A program made the position numbers and the translations under genes. A stretch of 64,000 nucleotides of DNA from positions 3,906,001 through 3,970,000 of the forward strand of contig CP018627.1 in NCBI GenBank assembly GCA_002021875.1. Direction: 5' to 3'. Below the pieces are notes generated by a model. It saw only the letters and a list, made by a program, of their open reading frames with translations, did no database searches and had not been told where the DNA came from. Shown here one piece after another: positions 57,721 to 64,000 of the stretch (position 1 is its first letter; each line of letters begins with the position of its first letter). This DNA is from Streptomyces hygroscopicus. GTDB lineage: Bacteria; Actinomycetota; Actinomycetes; Streptomycetales; Streptomycetaceae.

Positions 57721-59082
57721 ATGGCTCTTCGGCCATTCCTCCCCCATACGGCCCGGACCGCGGCCGTGGTGTTCGCGCTCGCCGCCGGGCTGACCGCCAC
57801 CTCGGTCGTGATCGGCGCCTCGGACGGGTCGGGCGGGTCCGGCGGCGGCCAGGGCGCCGCCCGCGGGGTGCGCCCGGCCGCCGCGCGCTACGAGCAGCTC
57901 AGCGGCGACGGCCTGGCCCGGCAGATCGGCGCCATGCAGACCCATCTGCGCGGCGAGCCGAAGGACGCGGAGAGCTGGGCCGGTCTCGGCTCGGCCTATG
58001 TCGAGCAGGCCAGGACCAGCGGCGACCCCACCCGCTATCCGCAGGCGGAGAAGGCGTTCGCCCGGTCCCTGTCCCTCCAGCCGCGCGACAACGACGTGGC
58101 GCTCGCCGGGCGCGCCTCGCTCGCCGCCGCCCGCCATGACTTCCGGGGCGCGCTGCGCGACGCCGACCAGGCCCTGAAGGTGAACTCCTACAGCCAGGGG
58201 GCACTGGCCGTCCGGGTGGACGCCCTCGTCGAGCTGGGCCGCTACCAGGACGCGTACAAGGCCGCCGAGAAGGCCGACTCGCTGCGCCCCGGCATCCCCG
58301 TCTTCACCCGCCTGGGCTACGTCCTCGAACTGCGCGGCGACCCGGCCGGGGCGCGCCGGGTGCTGCTGCGCGCACAGGACTCCGCCACCTCGCCAAGCGA
58401 TATCGCCTACGTCTCGACGGCGCTCGGCCAACTCGCCTGGAACCAGGGCGAGTACGACACCGCGCGGCGCGCCTACTCCACCGCGCTGCGCGCCGTTCCC
58501 GGCTATCTCCCGGCGCTGGAGGGGCGCGGCCGCACCTCGGTCGCGGACGGCCGTCAGAAGGCGGGGATCCGCGATCTGGAGGCGGTCGTACGGCGCTATC
58601 CGCTGCCCGCGGAGCTCGCGGCGCTGGGCGAGGCGTACGAGGCGCGGGGCGACCGCTCCCTGGCGCGCCGGCAGTACTCGGTGGTCGGCACCTGGATCAC
58701 GCTCGCGCGGGCCAACGGTGTGGCGACCGACCTGGACAGCGCGCTGGTGGCGGCCGACCACGGCGAGGTGAGGGAGGCGCTGAAGGCGGCCCGAGCCGAA
58801 TGGGACCGGCGGCGGACGGTGCACACGGCCGACGCGCTGGCGTGGGCACTGCACCGCAACGGCGAGGACGAGAAGGCCCTGGAGTACGCCGAGCGCGCCG
58901 CCGGGCCCGGCTACCGCAACGCGGCGTTCCGCTACCACCGGGGCGTCATCGAGAAGTCCCTCGGCGACGACAAGTCGGCGCGCCGCCACCTGAAGGCCGC
59001 GCTCGACCTCAACCCGGGCTTCTCCCCGACCGGCGCGCGGGCGGCGAAGGCGGCGCTGAAGGCGCTGGGGGGTGCCCGATGA
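57721..59082 (+). CDS. Secreted or anchored TPR protein
   Basis: A 453-residue protein. ATG 57721 is preferred; ATG 57700 and GTG 57694 are in frame. An N-terminal hydrophobic segment (about residues 10-35) acts as signal or anchor. The remainder is at least eight TPR-like helical repeats, for example SWAGLGSAYVEQARTSGDPT and LGQLAWNQGEYDTARRAYST. It is a scaffold, probably outside the membrane. It overlaps the NicO transporter gene by 4 bp. The 188-bp gap before it holds a pyrimidine-rich tract of imperfect 18-bp repeats (about 57600-57690). Confidence 0.85.
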   Translation: MALRPFLPHTARTAAVVFALAAGLTATSVVIGASDGSGGSGGGQGAARGVRPAAARYEQLSGDGLARQIGAMQTHLRGEPKDAESWAGLGSAYVEQARTSGDPTRYPQAEKAFARSLSLQPRDNDVALAGRASLAAARHDFRGALRDADQALKVNSYSQGALAVRVDALVELGRYQDAYKAAEKADSLRPGIPVFTRLGYVLELRGDPAGARRVLLRAQDSATSPSDIAYVSTALGQLAWNQGEYDTARRAYSTALRAVPGYLPALEGRGRTSVADGRQKAGIRDLEAVVRRYPLPAELAALGEAYEARGDRSLARRQYSVVGTWITLARANGVATDLDSALVAADHGEVREALKAARAEWDRRRTVHTADALAWALHRNGEDEKALEYAERAAGPGYRNAAFRYHRGVIEKSLGDDKSARRHLKAALDLNPGFSPTGARAAKAALKALGGAR

Positions 59083-60734
59083 CCTTTCCGCACCCCGCCC
59101 CGTCCCGAACGGCCTCCCGCCCCCGCACCCCCACCGGCGACACCCGGGGCACGCCCCCGAAGCGGCGCACCCGTTGGCGGCTGACGGCCGCCGGTGTGCT
59201 GATGGCGGCCGTCGCGCTGGTGGTGCTCCCCACCGGGAGCGCCGAGGCGCACCCGCTCGGCAACTTCACCGTCAACCGTTACGACGGGCTGGTGGTCACC
59301 CCCGGGACGCTACGGGTCGACCATGTCGAGGACCTCGCCGAGATCCCCTCCGCGCAGGCGAAGCCGGAGATCGACCGCGACGGCGACGACACGCTGTCCG
59401 GGCGGGAGTTGGGCGCGTGGGCGGCGCGGCGGTGCGCGAGCGCGGCGAAGAGGGCACGGCTGACCGTCGACGGGCGCCAGGTGCCCGTACGCGACGGGCG
59501 CGCCCGGGCGCGTCAGCGCCCCGGCCAGGCCGGGCTGCCGACGCTGCGGGTGGAGTGCGGGCTGACGGCCGCACTGGGGCACGGCGAACGGGCGACGGTC
59601 GCGTATCGCCCACAGGACATCGGTACGGGCCCCGGCTGGCGGGAGGTGACCGCGCAGGGCGACCGTATGACGCTCACCGACGCCGACGTCCCCAAGACCT
59701 CGGCCTCCCACCGGCTGACCCGCTATCCGGCGGGGCAGCTCTCCTCGCCGCCCGATCAGCGGTCGGCCGCGCTGAGCGTCACAGCGGGCGGCCCCGCGCT
59801 CGCCGCCACGGCACAGTCCGGCCGGGACGACGCGATCGGCTCGTCGGTGCTGCCGCGCGGTGTGGACCGCTGGACACAGGCGCTCACCTCCATGGTGGCG
59901 CGCCATGACATCACCCTCGGCTTCGCCCTTACCGCCTTCGCCACCGCCGTACTGCTGGGCGCGATGCACGCCCTGGCCCCCGGCCACGGCAAGACGATGA
60001 TGGCGGCGGCCGCCGCGGCGGGCGGGCGCAGCGCGCTGCGCGATGTGCTGGCGCTGGGCGCGTCGGTGACGGTCACGCACACCTTGGGGGTGTTCGCGCT
60101 GGGGCTGCTGGTCACGGCGGGTTCGGCGGCGGCCCCGTCGGTGATCTCATGGCTGGGCATCGCGAGCGGCGTGCTGGTGGCGGTGGCCGGGGCGGGGCTG
60201 CTCCGCAAGGCGCTGCGCCGCCATCGGCAGGCGCGCGCCCAGCACCACGGCCACGATCACGACCACGGTCATGACCACACGCACGGCCATGCACACGACC
60301 ACGAGCATGACCACGCACACGGCCACGCGCATACGCACACGCACGACCACGGCGACGGTCACACCCACACCCATGAGGTGCGGCCCACTCTGCGCGGCAC
60401 GCTGCTGCTCGGCTTCGCCGGGGGCATGGTGCCCAGCCCCTCCGCCGTCATCGTGCTCGTCGGCGCGGCCGCGCTGGGCCAGGCGTGGTTCGGCTTCGTC
60501 CTGGTGGTGGCGTACGGGCTCGGGCTGGCGCTGACGCTCACGCTGGCCGGGTTCGCCGCGGTGCGCCTGGGCGTGCGGGCCACGGAGCGGCTGGCGGCCC
60601 GTAAGGCGTCGGGGGGCCGGATCGACCGGCTGCTGGGGGCGGTGCGCCGCGCCTCGCCCGTCGGAACCGCCGCCGTGGTGCTCGCGCTGGGGTGTGGACT
60701 GGTGCTGAGGGGGGCGGCGACCACGCTCGGCTGA
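59079..60734 (+). CDS. NicO-family nickel/cobalt transporter with histidine-rich loop
   Basis: A 551-residue protein overlapping the TPR gene. A signal sequence ends near residue 57 (SAEAHPLGNFTVNRYDGLVV), followed by an extracytoplasmic domain of about 220 residues. Six transmembrane helices follow with the family motif HALAPGHGKTMMAA. Between helices 3 and 4 is a His/Asp loop of about 45 residues (388-432), made of HDHDHGHDH-like runs, a metal buffer typical of nickel/cobalt exporters such as RcnA. The second half has GGMVPSPSAVIVLVGA. It probably exports or balances Ni/Co. The long N-terminal domain and the DUF4331/TPR partners are characteristic of the actinobacterial version. Confidence 0.9.
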   Translation: MTFPHPAPSRTASRPRTPTGDTRGTPPKRRTRWRLTAAGVLMAAVALVVLPTGSAEAHPLGNFTVNRYDGLVVTPGTLRVDHVEDLAEIPSAQAKPEIDRDGDDTLSGRELGAWAARRCASAAKRARLTVDGRQVPVRDGRARARQRPGQAGLPTLRVECGLTAALGHGERATVAYRPQDIGTGPGWREVTAQGDRMTLTDADVPKTSASHRLTRYPAGQLSSPPDQRSAALSVTAGGPALAATAQSGRDDAIGSSVLPRGVDRWTQALTSMVARHDITLGFALTAFATAVLLGAMHALAPGHGKTMMAAAAAAGGRSALRDVLALGASVTVTHTLGVFALGLLVTAGSAAAPSVISWLGIASGVLVAVAGAGLLRKALRRHRQARAQHHGHDHDHGHDHTHGHAHDHEHDHAHGHAHTHTHDHGDGHTHTHEVRPTLRGTLLLGFAGGMVPSPSAVIVLVGAAALGQAWFGFVLVVAYGLGLALTLTLAGFAAVRLGVRATERLAARKASGGRIDRLLGAVRRASPVGTAAVVLALGCGLVLRGAATTLG

Positions 60735-60773
60735 GGTGGACCCGGGCCGAGTCGCCCGGTGACCACGGCCTGC

Positions 60774-60802
60774 GAGGAGGCCCCGACAGTCGGGGCCTCC
60801 TC
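60774..60802. terminator. Bidirectional terminator
   Basis: A perfect 13-bp stem (GAGGAGGCCCCGA with TCGGGGCCTCCTC) around a CAG loop is followed by TTCTGT. It lies between the convergent NicO and SGNH genes. Confidence 0.85.
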
Positions 60803-60827
60803 TTCTGTGTGTGGTGGCGGGTGACGG

Positions 60828-61634
60828 TCAGGCGGCCGAGCTGAAGACCGGGAGGTAGCCACCGGACTGGCCGGCGGGGGTGGGGTGGTAGGACTCCTCG
60901 ACGGGGAGGGTGACGCTGTTCAGCCAGGCGTCGCCGGAGCAGATCTCATGTCCGGTGAAGGTCGTGGTGACGTCGCCGAAGCTGAAGCCGTGGTCGGCGG
61001 CGCGCTTGGCGGTGACGGAGTTGAGCAGATCGGCGCCGCCGTTGATCGCGGCGCGCTCGGCCTCGCTGAGGCCCACGATGCAGGAGCCGCTGAGCTTGTA
61101 GAACCGCGGGTAGCCGAGGACGACGACATGCGCGGAGGGGGCCTTGGCGCTGATGGCGTTGTAGACCTGGTCCAGCTTGCCGGGCAGGGTGTTCTGGACG
61201 AACGTCTTGGCGCTGTTGACCGCGTTGATGCAGGTGGACTCGGACTGCAGCACGCAGGTCATCATGATGTCGGCGAAGCCGGCGTCATTGCCGCCGATGG
61301 AGATGGAGACGAGACCGGTGCCGGAGCCCAGCGGACCGAGCTGGTTGTTCAGCACATCGCCGGTCTTGGCGCCGGAGCAGGCGGTGAAGTTGAAGCTCGA
61401 GGGGGCGTGCGCGGCGGCCCAGAGCGCGGGGTACGCCTTGCTGCTGCGCTTACAGCTACCGCTGGAGCTGTCGTAGCTGCCCGAGCCGAGGCCGGATGAG
61501 TAGGAGTCGCCCAGCGCCACATAGGCGGGGCCCGCGCTGTTCTCGGTGGCATGGGCTGCGCCGGCCCCGGTGAGGGCGAGGACGGCACCGACGACGAACG
61601 CACCCATCGTCGCCGTGAGTCTGGACAGTTTCAT
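60828..61634 (-). CDS. Secreted SGNH/GDSL lipase-esterase
   Basis: A 268-residue protein with a signal peptide (residues 1-29, ending AHA). SGNH blocks are visible: ALGDSYSSG with catalytic S44, a Gly in SGAKTGDVL, and Asn in SIGGNDAGF. Block V is near SYHPTPAGQ, with Asp-x-x-His-like spacing (His in YHPTP). Six cysteines would form three disulfides, as in known Streptomyces GDSL lipases of the same size. It is extracellular and hydrolyses lipid or aryl esters. It converges with the NicO operon at a strong terminator. Confidence 0.93.
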   Translation of the reverse strand: MKLSRLTATMGAFVVGAVLALTGAGAAHATENSAGPAYVALGDSYSSGLGSGSYDSSSGSCKRSSKAYPALWAAAHAPSSFNFTACSGAKTGDVLNNQLGPLGSGTGLVSISIGGNDAGFADIMMTCVLQSESTCINAVNSAKTFVQNTLPGKLDQVYNAISAKAPSAHVVVLGYPRFYKLSGSCIVGLSEAERAAINGGADLLNSVTAKRAADHGFSFGDVTTTFTGHEICSGDAWLNSVTLPVEESYHPTPAGQSGGYLPVFSSAA

Positions 61635-62038
61635 TCGATCTCCCTAGCAGGATCACTGCTGTGCCGATATGAGGCGCGATTGCGCGAAAAATAGGCAATC
61701 GCGTTCGAAACCGTCAGCCACGCCGCCAGGGATCGATTTCAGCGGTGTGACATGGATATGTCATCCCGCGTAAACGGCCGATCTATGCGGGTAGTTGGCA
61801 AAAATCTTTCGATCCATGGCCGATACGTCCATAGGTCGGACGGAATACGGATGAGTCACCACGCCCCGCCCGAACTCCCCCGGCGCACGACCCGCGCACA
61901 GGGCGCGACCAGCCCTGATGGGCACTCAACCCCTGCGCCCGCCATGGACCGTTCGCACACTTTCTCCGTCTTGACGGCATCCGTCGACTGCGCGACATTG
62001 AAGCCCGGCATCCGGCGCTTCGGGGGGCAAAGACGCCA
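61635..62038. other. Intergenic region between SGNH lipase and small membrane protein
   Basis: About 400 bp, relatively A/T-rich at 61650-61860, holding the divergent promoters. TGACAT-GGAT-ATGTCA (61748-61763) is a perfect 6-bp inverted repeat and a candidate operator. No gene is evident on either strand. Confidence 0.5.
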
Positions 62039-62434
62039 ATGCATACCATCACTGACAAGAGACCGGCGGGTGGGGATTCGCTGCCGGTGATCGCGGGCGC
62101 CGCGGTCGGCATCGCGGCCATCGGCGCGGCACTCGCACTGGCCGACGTCCACTCGCCGCTGCGGGCGCCGTTCACGCTGTTCTTCCTGCTCGCCGCGCCC
62201 GCGCTGGCCATCGGCAGCGCTCTGCGCGGGCTGGACGCGCTGATCCGCCCGGTGCTGGCGGTGGCAGGCGCGCTCGCGCTGGATCTGCTGGTGGCGCAGG
62301 CGATGCTCGCGCTGCGGCTGTGGTCGGCGCGCGGCGGAGTGACGGCGGTCGGGGCCGTGAGTCTGCTGATCCTGGTGCCGGCGCTGCTCACCCGCCTCAC
62401 CCGGCGACGACGTATGACCCAGAGTCAGGAATAG
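62039..62434 (+). CDS. Small membrane protein, hypothetical
   Basis: A 131-residue protein from ATG 62039 with GGGGGG upstream. Four predicted helices (about residues 17-37, 45-62, 68-90 and 98-116) are followed by a basic RLTRRRRM tail. There is no known domain. It ends 4 bp before the start of the GNAT/FemAB-like gene, so it is probably part of a cell-envelope operon. Confidence 0.75.
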   Translation: MHTITDKRPAGGDSLPVIAGAAVGIAAIGAALALADVHSPLRAPFTLFFLLAAPALAIGSALRGLDALIRPVLAVAGALALDLLVAQAMLALRLWSARGGVTAVGAVSLLILVPALLTRLTRRRRMTQSQE

Positions 62435-62438
62435 ATAC

Positions 62439-63542
62439 GTGAAGATCGGTGTGTACCGCCCGGGGGAGCTGACGGCGGCCGACCGGGCGGTGTGGACGGC
62501 CATGCAGTCACAGGCGCATCTGCTGGGCGCGCCGGAGCTGGCGAACCCCTTTCTGTCACCGGAGTTCACGCTGGCCGTCGGCCACTGCAGACGCGGGGTG
62601 CGGATCGCGGTGGTCCGCGAGGAGGGGGAGCCGGTGGCCTTCTTCCCTTTTCAGCGGACCCGGCTCGGGGTGGGGCGGGCGATCGGTCTCGGCCTCTCGG
62701 ACGCCCAGGGTCTGGTGCACCGGCCGGGGTTTCAGTGGGACGCCCGGGAGCTGCTGCGCGCATGCTCCCTGGCCGTCTGGGAGTTCGACCATCTGGTGGA
62801 GGGGCAGAAGCCGTTCGCGGTGGGGGCCCGTGGCTCCTTCCCCTCCCCCGTGATCGATGTGGAGCGGGGCTATGAGGCGTATCTGGCCCGGCTGCGCGAC
62901 CGGTCGCCGAGGTTCACCCGCACCACGCTGGCCAAGGAGCGCAAGCTGGGCCGGGACGTGGGCGAGGTGCGCTATGTGCACGACGAGCGCGATCCGGCCG
63001 TGCTGCGCACCCTGATCGGCTGGAAGTCCGCGCAGTACCGCAGGACCGGGCGCAGCGACCGGTTCGCCCGGCCGTGGATCATCCGGCTGGTGGAGCAGCT
63101 CTTCCACACCCGCGGGGCCTCCTGCCAGGGGCTGCTGTCGGTGCTGTACGCGGGCGAGCGGCCGGTCGCCGCGCACTTCGGGCTGTGCTCGGAGCGGGTG
63201 CTCGCCTGCTGGTTTCCGGCCTACGACCCGGCATATGCCAGATACTCGCCCGGACTTGTGCTGCATCTGCGCATGGCGGAAGGGGCCGCCGCGCAGGGTG
63301 TGGACTATCTCGATCTCGGGCGCGGTGAGAAGGAATACAAGGACTCCCTGAAAACACGCGATCTCAGCGTGTCGGAGGGGTGGGTGACGCGCCACCATCC
63401 GGTGGCGCTCGGTCACCGGGCACGGCGCGCCCCGGTGCGCGCACTGCGCAATACCGTGGTTTCCCGGCCGGAGCTCTTCGGGCCGGCCGACCGGGTGCTC
63501 AAAAGCATGGGCAGCCTTCGGAAAAGGAACCCACAAGACTGA
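62439..63542 (+). CDS. FemAB/CelD-like GNAT acyltransferase
   Basis: A 367-residue protein from GTG 62439. It contains the GNAT_6 (CelD/BcsL) fold. The N-terminal half includes VAFFPFQRTRLGVGRAIG and the C-terminal acceptor domain includes SVLYAGERPVAAHFGLCSER, then YSPGLVLHLRMAEGAAAQGV and YLDLGRGEKEYKDSL. Family members modify cell-surface polysaccharides or build peptide bridges. It is coupled to the upstream membrane protein and followed by another envelope-type locus. The donor and acceptor are not predictable. Confidence 0.85.
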   Translation: MKIGVYRPGELTAADRAVWTAMQSQAHLLGAPELANPFLSPEFTLAVGHCRRGVRIAVVREEGEPVAFFPFQRTRLGVGRAIGLGLSDAQGLVHRPGFQWDARELLRACSLAVWEFDHLVEGQKPFAVGARGSFPSPVIDVERGYEAYLARLRDRSPRFTRTTLAKERKLGRDVGEVRYVHDERDPAVLRTLIGWKSAQYRRTGRSDRFARPWIIRLVEQLFHTRGASCQGLLSVLYAGERPVAAHFGLCSERVLACWFPAYDPAYARYSPGLVLHLRMAEGAAAQGVDYLDLGRGEKEYKDSLKTRDLSVSEGWVTRHHPVALGHRARRAPVRALRNTVVSRPELFGPADRVLKSMGSLRKRNPQD

Positions 63543-63908
63543 CGAACAAAATTACCAAGGGGGGTGTAGCCGCAACCGGCTTGCCATACAGTTTGCGACG
63601 TCAATACCGTCGCACTTCCACCCGTGTCGGGACCATCATTTCAGGCGGCTCCAGGGGAGGGGCTTCATAGCGTCGCGATGGCTCTCGGGGCGGGAAACGC
63701 GGTAGGGGGGTGCCGCGTCCGGCTGTCCTGATCCTTTTGGGATGCGCCGTGCACGCGGGCCGCGAGGCCAGTAACACCAGCCAGCTCGCCTTGCCTTGGC
63801 CGGCAGTCCATGCCGTCATGCGCGGGTGAGAACCCCCCTTTCGAACCGGATACACCAAAGGACTGTCCGTGGGGCGGACGGTCCACCGGACGAGAGGGAA
63901 ACAGACTC
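63543..63908. other. Long leader/promoter region before the last gene
   Basis: These 366 bp have no convincing ORF. TGCGACG and CGTCGCA (63594-63600, 63608-63614) form an inverted repeat near a TTGCCA element. The segment 63650-63840 is rich in short complementary G/C blocks, and a 10-bp stem at 63860-63884 lies just before the start codon. It may be a structured 5' leader. I could not match it to a known riboswitch. Confidence 0.4.
63860..63884 (+). promoter_or_regulatory. Hairpin just upstream of the start codon
   Basis: GGACTGTCCG (63860-63869) pairs with CGGACGGTCC (63875-63884), allowing one G-U pair, around a TGGGG loop, 24 bp before ATG 63909. Confidence 0.4.
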
Positions 63909-64000
63909 ATGAGCTCCTTTGTGCGCCCGGCCGCACCGGAAATCGATCCGGCGGCCCGTACACATCCGTACCGCCCGGTGTCCTCTCATCTCGCGATTGC
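63909..64000 (+). CDS. N-terminal fragment of an unidentified protein (runs off window)
   Basis: ATG 63909, preceded by GAGAGGGAAA, opens a frame that runs to the window end. It encodes about 30 residues: MSSFVRPAAPEIDPAARTHP, then YRPVSSHLAI. It is too short to classify. It lies downstream of the GNAT-type gene and may belong to the same envelope-polysaccharide locus. Confidence 0.5.
   Translation, partial: MSSFVRPAAPEIDPAARTHPYRPVSSHLAI

Noticed and set aside
63543..63908. Cyclic-di-AMP (ydaO) riboswitch
   Set aside because: The conserved core blocks of that riboswitch are not found in the expected order.

Overview
The window is about 72% G+C. It shows dense Streptomyces-type coding with GTG and ATG starts, overlapping ATGA and GTGA junctions, and the intergenic ggggcggagcccc hairpin repeats common in that genus. 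I read it as a Streptomyces (or very close actinomycete) chromosome. I see no tRNA, rRNA, CRISPR array or intact prophage. All functional calls come from motifs and context read by eye; no database search was run.

Bases 1-24,200 look like ordinary to mildly accessory chromosome. They hold a cytochrome b / sulfite-oxidase-type molybdoenzyme pair, a large FAD dehydrogenase, a Nudix plus two DUF202 genes, a secreted PAF-acetylhydrolase-like enzyme, and an HxlR-controlled pair of reductases. An acyl-CoA section follows: an APH-like kinase with an acyl-CoA dehydrogenase, then an SDR / acyl-CoA ligase / TetR operon, then a MaoC hydratase facing a second TetR. A patch of degraded ISAs1-type transposase surrounds a small secreted protein at 11.3-13.0 kb. 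A large penicillin-acylase-family enzyme lies at 19-21.9 kb. Several strong palindromic operators link these genes into small regulons.

Bases 24,226-43,180 form what appears to be a biosynthetic gene cluster and are the most interesting part of the window. A fused PabA-PabB aminodeoxychorismate synthase reads leftward. Facing it is a tightly coupled rightward series: ispH, a polyprenyl diphosphate synthase, dxs, ispG, a PobA-type aromatic hydroxylase, a UbiA prenyltransferase, an adenylate-forming enzyme, a Pyr4/PaxB-like membrane terpene cyclase, a CreE-like flavoenzyme, a CreD-like lyase and an MMPL exporter. CreE/CreD homologues make nitrous acid from aspartate through nitrosuccinate. The set therefore predicts a prenylated, cyclised aminohydroxybenzoate meroterpenoid whose aryl amine is diazotised. 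The product would be a diazo (o-diazoquinone-like), N-N bonded or deaminated meroterpenoid. A near-perfect Crp-type palindrome lies in the 0.95-kb divergent promoter region.

Bases 43,181-64,000 return to conserved chromosome. They hold a hairpin repeat array, an ECF41 sigma factor with a class IV aminotransferase (a possible source of the missing aminodeoxychorismate lyase), DUF402, an MFS and a CitMHS transporter, and an Fe-S molybdopterin oxidoreductase. Next come a TetR/homogentisate dioxygenase pair with a perfect operator, a GntR regulator, an orphan Type ISP C-terminal-domain protein, a DUF4331-TPR-NicO operon with a histidine-rich loop, a secreted SGNH hydrolase, and the start of a FemAB/GNAT-type cell-envelope locus that runs off the end.
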